A DNA stretch of 64,000 nucleotides from Candidatus Mycolicibacterium alkanivorans. GTDB taxonomy: Bacteria; Actinomycetota; Actinomycetes; Mycobacteriales; Mycobacteriaceae. Location of the stretch: the NCBI RefSeq assembly GCF_022760805.1, contig NZ_JAIVFL010000001.1:1364001-1428000 (forward strand). The letters are read 5' to 3'. Every line of letters begins with the position of its first letter. Within the stretch, counting starts at the first letter, position 1. Shown here piece after piece: positions 10,254 through 20,701 of the stretch. Made by a program: the position numbers and the translations under genes. The notes beneath the pieces were generated by a model that searched no databases, was not told the origin of the DNA, and was given only the letters and a program-made list of their open reading frames with translations.

Positions 10254-12688
10254 CCGTCAGCATCGCCACCGGCCTGAGTGACGCCGAGGTCGCCGCCCGC
10301 GTCGCCGAAGGCAAGACCAACGACGTACCCAGCCGCGCCTCGCGCAGCGTCGGCGACATCATCCGGGCCAACGTCTTCACGCGCATCAACGCCATCCTCG
10401 GCGTACTGCTGCTGATCGTGCTCGCCACCGGATCGCTGATCAACGGCCTGTTCGGTTTGCTCATCATCGCCAACAGCGGTATCGGCATCATCCAGGAAGT
10501 GCGGGCCAAGAAGACTCTGGACAATCTGGCCATCGTGGGCCAGGCCAAACCGACGGTGCGCCGTGAGTCGGGAACCGGGCCCCTCGCACCGAACGAGGTG
10601 GTGCTCGACGACGTCATCGAGCTCGGACCCGGCGACCAGATCGTGGTCGACGGCGAACTGCTCGAGGCGTCCAACCTCGAGGTGGACGAGTCGCTGTTGA
10701 CCGGCGAGGCCGACCCGATGCCCAAAGACGTTGGCGACCAGGTGATGTCGGGCAGCTTCGTCGTCGCTGGAGTCGGGGCCTACCGCGCCACCAAGGTGGG
10801 CCGCGAGGCCTATGCCGCCCGGCTGGCCGAGGAGGCCAGCAAGTTCACCCTGGTGAAGTCCGAACTGCGGACCGGCATCAACGAGATTCTGCAGTTCATC
10901 ACCTACCTGCTGTGGCCGGCCGGGTTGCTGACCATCTACACCCAGCTGTTCACCACGAACGTGGGCTGGCGCGAGTCGGTGCTGCGGATGGTCGGTGCGC
11001 TGGTGCCCATGGTGCCCGAGGGTTTGGTGCTGATGACCTCGATAGCGTTCGCCGTCGGCGTGATCCGGCTGGGCCGCAGGCAGTGCCTGGTGCAGGAACT
11101 TCCGGCCATCGAGGGCCTGGCCCGCGTCGACGTGGTGTGTGCCGACAAGACCGGGACGCTCACCGAGAACGGCATGCGGCTGTCCGAGGTCGCCGCCGTG
11201 GGACAGGACGACACCGAGCACAAGATCGCCGACGTGCTGGCGTCGCTGGCCGCCGACGACCCGAAACCCAACGCCAGCATGCAGGCCATCGCCGAGGCCT
11301 ACCCGAATTCGCCGGGCTGGACCGCCACCGCGACCGCGCCGTTCAAGTCCGCGACCAAGTGGAGCGGGGCATCCTATGGGGCGCACGGCAATTGGTTGAT
11401 CGGCGCGCCCGATGTGCTGCTCGACCCGGAAACTCCCGCGGCCGCCCGCGCTGAGGAGATCGGCTCGCGCGGATTGCGGGTGCTGCTGCTGGGCTGCTCG
11501 GACCGAAGCGTCGACAGCCCGGATGCGCCCGGCGAGGTGAGCCCCGTCGCGTTGGTGGTCCTCGAGCAACGTGTCCGACCCGACGCCCGCGCCACGTTGG
11601 AATACTTTGCCTCCCAGAACGTCTCGGTGAAGGTGATCTCCGGCGACAACGCCGTCTCGGTCGGGGCGGTCGCTGGCTCGCTCGGGCTGGAGGGCGAGAC
11701 CATGGATGCCCGCCACCTGCCCTCGGAGCCTGAGGAGCTGGCCGAGACGATGGCCGAGTACACCACCTTCGGGCGGGTACGGCCCGACCAGAAGCGGGCG
11801 ATGGTGCATGCGTTGCAGTCCCGCGACCACACCGTCGCGATGACCGGTGACGGCGTCAACGACGTGCTGGCGCTCAAGGACGCCGACATCGGAGTGGCGA
11901 TGGGCTCGGGCAGCCCCGCTTCACGCGCGGTGGCCCAGATCGTGTTGCTGGACAACAAGTTCGCCACGCTGCCCTATGTAGTGGGGGAAGGCAGGCGGGT
12001 GATCGGCAACATCGAGCGGGTGTCCAACCTGTTCCTCACCAAGACGGTGTACTCGGTGCTGCTGGCACTTCTGGTCGGCTTTGCCGGCCTGTCCTCCAAG
12101 CTGTTCGGCACCGACTCGCTGCTGTACCCGTTCCAGCCCATCCACGTCACGATCGCGGCCTGGTTCACCATCGGGATCCCGGCGTTCATCCTGTCGTTGG
12201 CCCCCAACAGCGAGCGGGCGCACACCGGCTTCGTCCGGCGGGTCATGACCTCCGCACTGCCCTCCGGTGTGGTGATCGGCTCGGCGACATTCGTGTCCTA
12301 CCTGATCGCCTACCACGGCCGCAACGCCACCACGCTCGAGCAGACGCAGGCGTCCACAGCCGCCCTGATCACCCTGCTGATGGGTGCGGTGTGGGTGCTG
12401 GCCGTGGTGGCCCGTCCCTACCGGTGGTGGCGGATTGCCCTGGTGGCCGTCTCCGGGCTGGCCTACGTGGTGATCTTCGCCATACCGCTGGCCCGGGAGA
12501 AGTTCATGCTCGACCCGTCCAACCTCGCCATCACCTCGACCGCGGCGGGAATCGGCCTGCTCGCGGCCGGGCTCATCGAGGCGCTGTGGTGGATTCAGGG
12601 ACGAGTGCTGGGCGAACCACGGATTTTGTGGCGAGCCGAGGCTACGGTGCAAGATGGAGCGGGTGCGATGAACAGGAAGGTGCAGTGA
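10250..12688 (+). CDS. ctpE: P-type cation ATPase CtpE
   Basis: 812 aa P-type ATPase matching M. tuberculosis CtpE (Rv0908), reported as a calcium transporter needed for envelope integrity. Actuator motif LTGEAD near residue 154; phosphorylation motif ADKTGTLT with Asp at about 299; hinge [23 protein letters not shown] near 530; membrane helices near 45-85, 215-270 and a C-terminal set of about six. The M4 segment reads VPMVPEGL, as in Ca-type rather than P1B heavy-metal pumps. ATG overlaps the stop of the lipoprotein gene, and the stop overlaps the next ATG by one base, so all three are probably one transcript. Confidence 0.95.
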   Translation: MTVSIATGLSDAEVAARVAEGKTNDVPSRASRSVGDIIRANVFTRINAILGVLLLIVLATGSLINGLFGLLIIANSGIGIIQEVRAKKTLDNLAIVGQAKPTVRRESGTGPLAPNEVVLDDVIELGPGDQIVVDGELLEASNLEVDESLLTGEADPMPKDVGDQVMSGSFVVAGVGAYRATKVGREAYAARLAEEASKFTLVKSELRTGINEILQFITYLLWPAGLLTIYTQLFTTNVGWRESVLRMVGALVPMVPEGLVLMTSIAFAVGVIRLGRRQCLVQELPAIEGLARVDVVCADKTGTLTENGMRLSEVAAVGQDDTEHKIADVLASLAADDPKPNASMQAIAEAYPNSPGWTATATAPFKSATKWSGASYGAHGNWLIGAPDVLLDPETPAAARAEEIGSRGLRVLLLGCSDRSVDSPDAPGEVSPVALVVLEQRVRPDARATLEYFASQNVSVKVISGDNAVSVGAVAGSLGLEGETMDARHLPSEPEELAETMAEYTTFGRVRPDQKRAMVHALQSRDHTVAMTGDGVNDVLALKDADIGVAMGSGSPASRAVAQIVLLDNKFATLPYVVGEGRRVIGNIERVSNLFLTKTVYSVLLALLVGFAGLSSKLFGTDSLLYPFQPIHVTIAAWFTIGIPAFILSLAPNSERAHTGFVRRVMTSALPSGVVIGSATFVSYLIAYHGRNATTLEQTQASTAALITLLMGAVWVLAVVARPYRWWRIALVAVSGLAYVVIFAIPLAREKFMLDPSNLAITSTAAGIGLLAAGLIEALWWIQGRVLGEPRILWRAEATVQDGAGAMNRKVQ

Positions 12689-12912
12689 TGGGATTCCTCG
12701 ACAAAGCCAAGGAAGTCCTGAGCGAGAATGCCGAGAAGGTGGAGGCGGCCATCGACAAGGCCGGCGACATCATCGATGAGAAGACCCAGGGCAAGTTCAA
12801 AGACGCCGTGGACGAGGTGCAGGACGCTGCCAAGAACATCGTCGAGAAGGGCTCCGAAAAGTCCGGCGAGGCTGTCGAGAACGCGACCGACAAGGGCGAC
12901 CAGCAAACCTGA
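12688..12912 (+). CDS. MT0933-type antitoxin (Rv0909 family)
   Basis: 74 aa, highly charged, predicted all-helical protein of the MT0933/Rv0909 antitoxin family; the conserved core reads DKAGDIIDEKTQGKF followed by VDEVQDAAK. ATG at 12688 shares one base with the ctpE stop and is preceded by GGAAGG. Gene order ctpE-Rv0909-Rv0910 is conserved with M. tuberculosis, where the pair is classed as a toxin-antitoxin module. Three bases separate it from the next gene. Confidence 0.85.
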   Translation: MGFLDKAKEVLSENAEKVEAAIDKAGDIIDEKTQGKFKDAVDEVQDAAKNIVEKGSEKSGEAVENATDKGDQQT

Positions 12913-12915
12913 CGT

Positions 12916-13362
12916 ATGGCGAAACTCTCTGTATCCGTTGACGTTCCACTACCACCTGAGCAGGCGTGGCAGCGTGCTTCGGACCTGTCCCGGTACCAGG
13001 AATGGTTGACCATTCACCGGGTCTGGCGGTCCAAGCTGCCCGAGACGCTCGACAAGGGCACCGTCGTGGAGTCCATCGTCGAGGTCAAGGGCATGCCCAA
13101 CCGCATCAGGTGGACCATCGTGCACTTCAAGCCGCCGGAGGCGATGACGCTCAACGGCGCGGGGGTGGGCGGCGTCAAGGTGAAGCTGATCGGCAAGGTG
13201 CGCCCGCACGAGTCCGACTCGGACTCCTCGGTGGTCACCATGGACGTTCACCTCGGCGGGCCGGCGTTGTTCGGTCCGATCGGGATCCTGGTGGCCGGCG
13301 CGCTGCGCGGTGACATCCAGGAGTCACTGGAGAAGTTCAAGACGGTCTTCGCGCCGTCCTGA
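12916..13362 (+). CDS. SRPBCC-family toxin-like protein (Rv0910 type)
   Basis: 148 aa protein with a START/polyketide-cyclase-like SRPBCC fold: N-terminal strand LSVSVDVPLPPEQAW, then SDLSRYQEWL, with a Gly-rich turn and a long C-terminal helix. Matches M. tuberculosis Rv0910, annotated as the toxin partner of Rv0909. The fold usually binds hydrophobic ligands and no nuclease motif is seen, so the toxin role rests on the family annotation and the tight pairing (3-base gap). Confidence 0.85.
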   Translation: MAKLSVSVDVPLPPEQAWQRASDLSRYQEWLTIHRVWRSKLPETLDKGTVVESIVEVKGMPNRIRWTIVHFKPPEAMTLNGAGVGGVKVKLIGKVRPHESDSDSSVVTMDVHLGGPALFGPIGILVAGALRGDIQESLEKFKTVFAPS

Positions 13363-13364
13363 GT

Positions 13365-13745
13365 TCAGGTCCGGATGACCCGGTGCGGGCTGGGGTGGGG
13401 ATGCACACGGACGATGCCGTGCCGGGCGGCGGCCGGCGGCTGCTGATGCCGCCCGTCCTCCGGGCGCGTCGCGGCGGCTAGGAACCGTTTCTCCAGCCCG
13501 GCGATCAGGTCCTGCACCGCGCGGCGTTCCCGCTCGGCGGCGCGGATCACGCTCCGGATCCTGCGGGCCTGCGCGTGCTCGCCGCGCCGCTGATAGCGCT
13601 CCAGGGCCGAACCGTAGGTGGCCAGGTCGGCGTCGAGCTCTTCGCACTGGGCGATGAGCATCATACGCAGATGTTCGGCCTGCTGCCGGTCCGCTGACTC
13701 GGACAGTGGCTCAACGCGAGGCCCGGGGCCGATCGGAAGGGTCAC
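13365..13745 (-). CDS. Coiled-coil hypothetical protein
   Basis: 126 aa from GTG 13745. The central ~80 residues are Arg/Glu/Ala-rich and predicted helical or coiled-coil (EQLRMMLIAQ-like heptads through AERERRAVQDL); the last 30 residues are basic, His-rich and probably disordered. No enzyme motif and no signal peptide. Start chosen because TACAGT lies 6 bases upstream. Convergent with the Rv0910-like gene, 2 bases between stops. I do not recognise a function. Confidence 0.6.
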   Translation of the reverse strand: MTLPIGPGPRVEPLSESADRQQAEHLRMMLIAQCEELDADLATYGSALERYQRRGEHAQARRIRSVIRAAERERRAVQDLIAGLEKRFLAAATRPEDGRHQQPPAAARHGIVRVHPHPSPHRVIRT

Positions 13746-13751
13746 GGCCGA

Positions 13752-13757
13752 ACTGTA
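13752..13757 (-). promoter_or_regulatory. Leaderless -10 box, coiled-coil gene
   Basis: TACAGT on the minus strand, 6 bases before GTG 13745. Confidence 0.45.
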
Positions 13758-13885
13758 TCCGATCCCGCAGACCCCCGCTCCTTGGGTGCAGTCCCTCGAA
13801 CCACGACACCGTCCGTTCATCTTATGGTCAACATCACGCCACCGAGAACAACCTTGGTGGTTGCGCAAACGACAGGTTTCGTTCG

Positions 13886-14113
13886 ATGATGTCCCGCGTG
13901 GACCGAGCTGAAGAGCAGCGCCAGATCGCGCATGTGGTGGATCGCCTCACCGAGGCGTTCCCCTACGTGCCGGACCACGTGATCACCGAGACCGTCGACG
14001 CTGTACATCGGCGCTTCGAGCAGGCCCGGATCCGCGAGTTTGTGCCATTGTTCGTCGAGCGCTCCTGCCGGGCCCAGTTCACCAAGCAGCCGGCCGTCGA
14101 GATCTCCGCCTAG
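13886..14113 (+). CDS. Three-helix-bundle small protein (DUF3562-like)
   Basis: 75 aa, predicted all-helical; sequence pattern EEQRQIAHVVDRLTEAFP, then VITETVDAVHRRFEQARIREFVPLFVER, is typical of small mycobacterial three-helix-bundle dimerisation proteins. Often encoded near stress-response genes; function unknown. Starts possible at ATG 13886, ATG 13889 or GTG 13898. Adjacent, in opposite orientation, to the decayed sensor kinase gene. Confidence 0.7.
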   Translation: MMSRVDRAEEQRQIAHVVDRLTEAFPYVPDHVITETVDAVHRRFEQARIREFVPLFVERSCRAQFTKQPAVEISA

Positions 14114-14118
14114 CGCCT

Positions 14119-15297
<1,179 letters not shown>

Positions 15298-15305
<8 letters not shown>

Positions 15306-15939
15306 CGCTGCGGCGCAAGGTTTCCGCGGCGAACAGCGCCGCCTGGGTCCGGCCGCTCAGTCCCAGTTTGGTCAACAGTCGCGACACGTAGTTCTTGACC
15401 GTCTTCTCGGCCAGGAACATCCGCTGGCCGATCTCCCGGTTGGTCAGGCCCTCGCCGAGTAGCTGGAGCAGCGCGCGTTCGGTGGCTGACAGGTCGCGCA
15501 GGCGTTCGTCCTGCTCGGTGTCCTTGCGCAGCCGCGACATCAGCACCGCCGCGGCACGGTTGTCCAGCAACGACTTTCCCGATCCGACGGCCTTGATGGC
15601 CTGGGCCAGTTCCATACCGCGGATGTCCTTGACGACGTATCCGCTGGCGCCGGCGAGGATCGCGTCGAGCGTTGATTGCTCGTCGGTGAACGAGGTGAGG
15701 ATCAGGCAGCGCACCTCCTCGTGGGTGGCGACCAGTTCGCGGCACAGGTCGATACCGCTGCCGTCGGGAAGGCGGATGTCGAGCACCGCGACGTCGGGGC
15801 GGGTCGCGGAGGTCCGGGACAGCGTCTCGGTCACCGTGCCGGCCTCACCGACGACGCAGATTTCGGGGTCGTTGCCCAGGAGTTCGGCCAGGCGACGCCG
15901 TGCCACCTCGTGGTCATCGACCAGGAACACCTTGATCAC
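15298..15939 (-). CDS. DosR-like response regulator
   Basis: 213 aa NarL/FixJ-type regulator, very similar to M. tuberculosis DosR along its whole length. Receiver: VDDHE pocket, phospho-acceptor Asp54 in VLDIRLPDG, Lys of [10 protein letters not shown]. LuxR-type helix-turn-helix: [25 protein letters not shown], nearly identical to the DosR recognition helix, so it should bind DosR-type sites. GTG start at 15939; a DosR-type box lies 33 bases upstream. Its cognate sensor gene directly downstream is broken, so phosphorylation must come from another kinase or be dispensable. Fast-growing mycobacteria are known to carry two DosR paralogues; this could be either. Confidence 0.92.
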
Positions 15940-15971
15940 ACCGCAGTGAAACTTGAAGTCGTCACCGGCTG

Positions 15972-15991
15972 GTAGGGACTTTGGTCCCAAA
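15972..15991. promoter_or_regulatory. DosR-type operator
   Basis: GTAGGGACTTTGGTCCCAAA matches the DosR consensus TTSGGGACTWWAGTCCCSAA in the GGGACT and GTCCC cores and the spacing, with four deviations outside or between them. It lies 33 bases before the DosR-like gene and 78 bases before the universal stress protein gene, so it may serve both. Confidence 0.8.
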
Positions 15992-16068
15992 AACGCCTGA
16001 CCAACGCCTTGTTGGGAAGGGTCTTGCAACGCTGGCGGCAGGCCTCACCGCACGGGAGCCTCTATTCC

Positions 16069-16956
16069 ATGGTCCACGGCCCGAACGCATCCGGCGAGAT
16101 CGTCGTCGGCATCGACGGGTCTGCTTCGTCCAATGCGGCGGTCCGCTGGGCCGCCCACGAAGCCGGCATGCACAACGTGGCGCTGCGCCTGGTGCACATC
16201 GCCGCGGCGCCGTCGGTGACCAACGTGATGGTTCCGGTGCCGGCCGAGTTCGAGGAATGGCAGGACACCCAGGCCCGCGCGGTGCTGCGCGAGGCCACCG
16301 AACTGATCGCCCAGGTCAGTGCGGAGACCGGCGCACCGGTCCGCATCGCCGACACCGACGTCTATCACGCGTCACCGGTTCCCACGCTGATCGACCTGTC
16401 CAAGGGCGCCGACATGGTCGTCGTCGGCAGCCGCGGCATGGGCGCTTTCCGCCGCGGGCTGCTCGGATCGATCAGCACCGGCCTCATCCAACACGCCCAC
16501 TGCCCGGTCGCGGTGATCCACGACGGGCCGACCCCGCCGTCGCACCTGCCGGTCGTCGTCGGAATCGACGGATCTCCCGCCTCGGCAGAGGCCACCGCCG
16601 TAGCGTTCGCGCAGGCTTCCCGCCGCGGGGTCGATCTCGTTGCCGTGCATGCATGGAGCGACGACAGCCTGTTCGCGGTGCCGGGGGTGGTCTGGGCGGC
16701 GGTAGCGGTAAGGGAGGACGAGGTGTTGGCTGAGCGGTTGGCCGGGATGTCCGAGGACTATCCCGACGTGACCGTGCATCGCGTGGTGGTGCGCGATCAG
16801 CCCGCGCGGTATCTGGCCGAACAGGCTCAGAGCGCGCAGCTGTTGGTGGTGGGCAGCCACGGTCGCGGCGGATTCGCCGGCATGTTGCTCGGCTCCGTCA
16901 GCACCGCACTGGCCCACACCGTCACCATCCCCCTGGTTGTCGCGCGTCGGAACTAG
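16069..16956 (+). CDS. Universal stress protein, two Usp domains
   Basis: 295 aa with tandem Usp domains (about 8-150 and 158-295). Each starts VVGIDGS and ends with the ATP-binding G-x2-G-x9-G-S motif (GSRGMGAFRRGLLGS and GSHGRGGFAGMLLGS). Mycobacterial two-domain Usps of this kind (Rv3134c, Rv2623) belong to the DosR regulon, and a DosR-type box lies upstream. ATG 16069 is preceded by GGGAG at 16054-16058; an upstream in-frame ATG at 16009 lacks family similarity. Confidence 0.92.
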   Translation: MVHGPNASGEIVVGIDGSASSNAAVRWAAHEAGMHNVALRLVHIAAAPSVTNVMVPVPAEFEEWQDTQARAVLREATELIAQVSAETGAPVRIADTDVYHASPVPTLIDLSKGADMVVVGSRGMGAFRRGLLGSISTGLIQHAHCPVAVIHDGPTPPSHLPVVVGIDGSPASAEATAVAFAQASRRGVDLVAVHAWSDDSLFAVPGVVWAAVAVREDEVLAERLAGMSEDYPDVTVHRVVVRDQPARYLAEQAQSAQLLVVGSHGRGGFAGMLLGSVSTALAHTVTIPLVVARRN

Positions 16957-16977
16957 CACCCCACGGCGCGCGCCATA

Positions 16978-17022
16978 GAGCCGGCGGACGGAGTTCTCCC
17001 CCGTCCGCCGGCTCACTTTTTC
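16978..17022 (+). terminator. Intrinsic terminator after the Usp gene
   Basis: Perfect 14-bp stem: GAGCCGGCGGACGG at 16978-16991 pairs with 17001-17014, 9-base loop, followed by ACTTTTTCT. Strong by mycobacterial standards. Confidence 0.9.
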
Positions 17023-17033
17023 TAGACTGCGTC

Positions 17034-17131
17034 GGTGACCGCGACCTACGAGTATGGGCTCGATATCGAGGCGGTGGACGGTCGCCGAGCTCGCCGACGC
17101 CGGCTGGGTGACCTGTGTGCAGGCCGGCTGA
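17034..17131 (+). pseudogene. Possible short gene relic
   Basis: GTG 17034 opens with TATYEYGLDIEAVDGR; shifted by one frame, ATG 17054 to TGA 17131 reads RWTVAELADAGWVTCVQAG at its end. Both halves look protein-like, suggesting a tiny gene with a frameshift, but I recognise no family. Ends 12 bases before the convergent K+ channel gene. Confidence 0.2.
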
Positions 17132-17143
17132 CCGCGGCGGTGT

Positions 17144-18868
17144 TCAGCCTGTCCTCGTTGGCCGCCGCCTGATCTTGCCGGGCTGGGAGGCCCGCTGGCC
17201 CTTGCGCAGGGTTTCGATCAGCTCCCGGTAGGGCCCGACGAGGTAGGCGGTGTCGCCCGCGGCCAACTGGGTCTCGCGGCGCGGACGCAGGCGCACCGGC
17301 GTGCCCTCCCGCTCGATGGCGATCATCCGGGTCTGGGTGGACAGCTCGAACATCCGCATCCCGTCGAGCTCGCTGCCCGGCCGGACCTTCACTCCGCCAA
17401 CCATGAACGACCGCTGACCCACCGAGAAAGTGCCCAGCACCTCGAGGCCCATGGCCGCGCCGATGAACCACGGCGTGGCGAGGTCGACGGTGGAGCGCAC
17501 GAACTCGAAGCCGAACCGGTGGCCGACCGCGTGGCCGAGCTGCTGGTCGTAGATGCGCAGCACGATCGGTACATGGGGGCGGTGCAGCTCCGGTGTCACG
17601 CGCGGATTCCCGATCATCTCGCGTATCACGATGCCGGTCTCGATGTTGACCATGTCGTCCTGTGTGAGCACCGCGACCGCCCTGGCCTGCTCGAGCCGGG
17701 CTGCCTCCAGCGTCTGGCCTAGGGTGGCATCGCCGAAGATAACCGGCACGTCGAGTTCGGTCGCCCCCGACAGGTAGCGGTTGTCCTCGTTGCGTTCGAT
17801 CACCGCGACGTCGTGTCCGGCCGCTTTGATCATGCTCGCGACCCGGATGCCGAACGAGCCGAGACCGACCACCACGACGTGGCGACGCAGGTGGCGGATC
17901 TTCTGCCGGTTGGCGGCCTGAGTGATGCGCCGGGACAGCAGCACGTCGGCGACGAACGCCACCACGATCGCGGTGGTGGCCACACCCGCCAGCATCATGC
18001 ACACCCCCCACAACCGTAGCCACAGCGGCTGGTTGAGGAAGTTGAAGTCGCCGAAGCCGACGGTGGTGATGGTCTCGGTGGAGAAGTACAACGCGTCCAT
18101 CCAGCTCATGCGCGGGTTCCTGTAGGCCAACCGGAGCGTGATGGTCGAACCGAGCAATAACAGCGCCCCCACCCCGAGCGCGCGGTAAAACATCGGGTTG
18201 ATGTCGTCGCGGAACGCCCGCACCGTGTCGGCGATGCGAGCGACCAGCGGACGTTCCCGCGGTGCCACCGGAATCGGCTTGGCGATCGTGATGCCGCGTT
18301 CGGTCAGCTCGTCGGCGGTACCGATCATCGCCGTCCAGTCACCCGGATGGACGGCGACGTCGCGGCCGGGGCAGGCGATCACCTCACCCTGGTGAGCCGA
18401 GGCCTCAGAACGGATGATGGCAACTGGCGCGAGGTCGCCGTACATCTGCCGCAGGGTTCCCTCCGCGGTCGCGGTCGCACCGGACACGACGAAGTCGACG
18501 CCGGCCACATTGATGGTATGGGTGGTGAGCTCCAGCAACGCCTCGACCACCGATGGGGCGGCCAGGTCGGCGACGTCGAGGATGGCGCCTGGCCCGTTGT
18601 CGGCGGTCACTGCCTCCCGCAGTACCGTGTTTGCCAGCCGCGCCACCACCCGCACCCGCGGATTGGACTGCCGGGCCAGCAACGCGATCTCCAGGTTCAC
18701 CGCGTCGTCGTCGGCGACGCAGATGATCGCATCGGCCACCGAGATCCCGGCCTCCTGCAGACCCGCCGGCGACTGCAGGGGAACCACGCTGATCTCGGAG
18801 TTGTTCAGCTCGTCGATGATCCGCATCGCGAGCGCATCGTCCCCGCAGACGATGGTGTGGCCGCGCAT
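17144..18868 (-). CDS. K+ channel with two RCK/TrkA modules
   Basis: 574 aa in the order RCK (TrkA-N) about 1-200, two-helix pore about 225-320, second RCK (TrkA-N) about 325-450, TrkA-C to the end. The selectivity filter TVGFGD lies between the two membrane helices and the second Rossmann motif is VVVGLGSFG. The first RCK domain comes before the pore, unlike the usual pore-then-RCK order, and also binds through a Rossmann-like start IVCGDD. Expected to be a ligand-gated plasma-membrane K+ channel. ATG 18868 is 6 bases after a -10 box. Confidence 0.9.
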   Translation of the reverse strand: MRGHTIVCGDDALAMRIIDELNNSEISVVPLQSPAGLQEAGISVADAIICVADDDAVNLEIALLARQSNPRVRVVARLANTVLREAVTADNGPGAILDVADLAAPSVVEALLELTTHTINVAGVDFVVSGATATAEGTLRQMYGDLAPVAIIRSEASAHQGEVIACPGRDVAVHPGDWTAMIGTADELTERGITIAKPIPVAPRERPLVARIADTVRAFRDDINPMFYRALGVGALLLLGSTITLRLAYRNPRMSWMDALYFSTETITTVGFGDFNFLNQPLWLRLWGVCMMLAGVATTAIVVAFVADVLLSRRITQAANRQKIRHLRRHVVVVGLGSFGIRVASMIKAAGHDVAVIERNEDNRYLSGATELDVPVIFGDATLGQTLEAARLEQARAVAVLTQDDMVNIETGIVIREMIGNPRVTPELHRPHVPIVLRIYDQQLGHAVGHRFGFEFVRSTVDLATPWFIGAAMGLEVLGTFSVGQRSFMVGGVKVRPGSELDGMRMFELSTQTRMIAIEREGTPVRLRPRRETQLAAGDTAYLVGPYRELIETLRKGQRASQPGKIRRRPTRTG

Positions 18869-18874
18869 GGGGAA

Positions 18875-18880
18875 ACGCTA
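18875..18880 (-). promoter_or_regulatory. Leaderless -10 box, K+ channel gene
   Basis: TAGCGT on the minus strand, 6 bases before ATG 18868. Confidence 0.5.
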
Positions 18881-18910
18881 CTTCGGAATGCCCCGCGATG
18901 ACGGGAGAAG

Positions 18911-19071
18911 ATGGGGGTATGCCCAATTCCCGGCCTGCCGGTGACCCCGCAGCAGCTGGCCGATGCCGCTGTCGCCGCGGGAGCCCGTGCGGTGCACCTG
19001 CATCCCAGACTGCGATGGCGCGGACTCGCTACTGGCGGCCGCTGTGGGGATCCTGGCCGCGGTCAGTCGGT
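18911..19071 (+). pseudogene. N-terminal remnant of a BKACE-family (DUF849) gene
   Basis: The reading GLPVTPQQLADAAVAAGARAVHLHP is the conserved start of beta-keto acid cleavage enzymes, whose next residues RDADG bind metal. Just after HLHP the frame breaks and continues one frame over as DGADSLLAAAVGILAAVSR to a TAG. Nothing of the remaining ~200 residues follows, because the cupin gene begins here on the other strand. Confidence 0.6.
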
Positions 19072-19509
19072 AGGGGAGCCCAGCGCGAAGTCGGCGAAGT
19101 CGAAGCCCGGGACCACCACGCAACTGACCAAGGCGGGCTCGGCCTCCCACGGCCGGGCACGCTGCCAGTGGCCCGACGGTACCAGAAGCTGAGGATGCTG
19201 TCCGGCCGTAACATCCGGGCCCAGCACATGCGTTGTCGCGCTGTCCCTTTCGCTGCCGAACTCCAGCAGCAGCGGGCTGCCGCGATGGTAGAGCCACAAC
19301 TCCGCGCTGCGCACGGTGTGCCACGCCGACTGCTGTCCGGGCATGAGGACGAACAAGATGGCGGTGCCGGCGTTTCGGGGGCCGTTGTAGTCCGGTGGCA
19401 GCACCGACTCACCGATCACGAGGTCGCTGCGCCATGTTTCCCGAAAGTAGCCACCCTCGGGGTGGGGCGCCATGTCGAGCTGTCGAACCCAGTCGGGGAG
19501 TTCTGTCAT
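19063..19509 (-). CDS. Cupin_5 (DUF985) family protein
   Basis: 148 aa single-domain cupin of the DUF985 family: opening HPEGGYFRETWRS, then SAWHTVRSAELWLYHRGSPLLLEF, with the His/Glu metal-type pattern and a late PGFDFADFALG. Relatives are sugar-epimerase-like or of unknown activity. ATG 19509 is preceded by GAGGA. Its end overlaps the BKACE relic on the other strand. Confidence 0.85.
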   Translation of the reverse strand: MTELPDWVRQLDMAPHPEGGYFRETWRSDLVIGESVLPPDYNGPRNAGTAILFVLMPGQQSAWHTVRSAELWLYHRGSPLLLEFGSERDSATTHVLGPDVTAGQHPQLLVPSGHWQRARPWEAEPALVSCVVVPGFDFADFALGSPTD

Positions 19510-19668
19510 ATGCGTCCTCGGTCGGTGTTGCGACCACTCTAGAGATAAATCGGTTGCCTACCGCAGCGGCGGCTCCCTAGCCTGGCAACCGCAGTCATCG
19601 AGGAGAGGACAGTCTTCGTCGTGGATTTCAGCATCGGCCCCGTCCCGCTGCCAACCGCTACGGAGACC

Positions 19669-20134
19669 CATGCCTACCGAATCTGCAATCACCCTGACCG
19701 ATCTCGGTTTCAAGCGCGCCGCCAAGATCGTCATGCGCACCTAGGCGATGTCGGCGGAGGTGGCGGCTGGAAAGCTGCGCACCGATCTCGACGAGAAGAT
19801 GGCGGCGGCTCAGGAGGCGCTTGACGACGCCGAGGCCCGGCTGCGCGATGAGGACCACATTCGCATCGACCTGCCCGACCCCGGTGTTCCGGCCAGCCGG
19901 CGGATCGCCGAATTGCCCGGCGCCCGTGGGCCGCTCGTTACCCGCCGCAGCGTCTCGACGGGTTGGATGAGCGGGCCAGCGTTCTCGACGCCGTCAGTGC
20001 CGTGGCCCCGCAGATCGAACCGGGCCTGGTGCGCGGTGATCGTGGTCAGCCACGACGAGGACTTCCTGGGCCGGCTGGAACTGACCAGGACGCTGTCGAT
20101 GCGGTTGCCGGGTGTCTTGGTGGAGGAGGGTTAG
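19669..20134 (+). pseudogene. Remnant of an ABC-F ATPase gene
   Basis: Pieces of an ABC-F (ribosome-protection or translation-factor type) ATPase remain in order but in different frames. They are an N-terminal start PTESAITLTDLGF; an inter-domain linker AAGKLRTDLDEKMAAAQEALDDAEARLR with DLPDPGVPASRRIAEL; then PQRLDGLDERASVLDAVSAVAPQ in another frame; and the end IVVSHDEDFLGRLELTRTLSM. Both Walker A regions and both signature motifs are missing, so large internal deletions as well as frameshifts have occurred. Not functional. Confidence 0.65.
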
Positions 20135-20137
20135 GGT
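20132..20137 (+). promoter_or_regulatory. Leaderless -10 box, membrane protein gene
   Basis: TAGGGT, 6 bases before ATG 20144; it overlaps the stop codon of the ABC-F relic. Confidence 0.5.
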
Positions 20138-20143
20138 CTGACA

Positions 20144-20575
20144 ATGGCACGCCTGCGACCGGGTTGGTTCGTGGTGTTGTTCGCGGCCCTGCTGGCTGGC
20201 AGCGCATGGCTGCCGTGGCTGACCACCTCGGCGCAGGGCGGCGGGCGCGCCAGTGCGATCGGCGGCACAATCGGCAGCCTCGAACTACCGCCCCGGTTCG
20301 GGGCGGGCCAGCTGATCGTCCTGTTCTCCTCGACGCTGATCGTGACCGGTGCGATGGCCGCCCGCAATCTCTCCCCGCGGCTCGCCGCGACGGCGGCACT
20401 GGTGATCTCGGTGTTGATCGGCGTGCTGACGTGGTGGTACTACCACCACAACGTCAGTCCCCCGGTGGCTGCCGGCTACGGCCTGTACATCGGCGCGGCG
20501 TGTGCGCTGGCGGCGGTGGTCTGTTCGGCGTGGGCGCTGGTGGTTGCTATCCCGGGCGGGGGGTCGACGCGGTGA
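20144..20575 (+). CDS. Four-helix membrane protein
   Basis: 143 aa with about four hydrophobic segments (9-29, 63-82, 85-103, 112-135) and a short outside loop containing SAQGGGRASAIGG. No enzymatic motif; resembles small actinobacterial membrane proteins of unknown role. ATG 20144 supported by the -10 box. Confidence 0.65.
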   Translation: MARLRPGWFVVLFAALLAGSAWLPWLTTSAQGGGRASAIGGTIGSLELPPRFGAGQLIVLFSSTLIVTGAMAARNLSPRLAATAALVISVLIGVLTWWYYHHNVSPPVAAGYGLYIGAACALAAVVCSAWALVVAIPGGGSTR

Positions 20576-20701
20576 GCCGCCGCTTCGTCGAGCCGGTCAT
20601 TCTCACCGGGATTAGCGCTCGATCGTGGAGTGCGCTAATGCTTTCTGGCCGTTATTGACGTGGTCACGGGTAGGCTGTTGCGGGCTTCGAAGGGGATCAG
20701 A

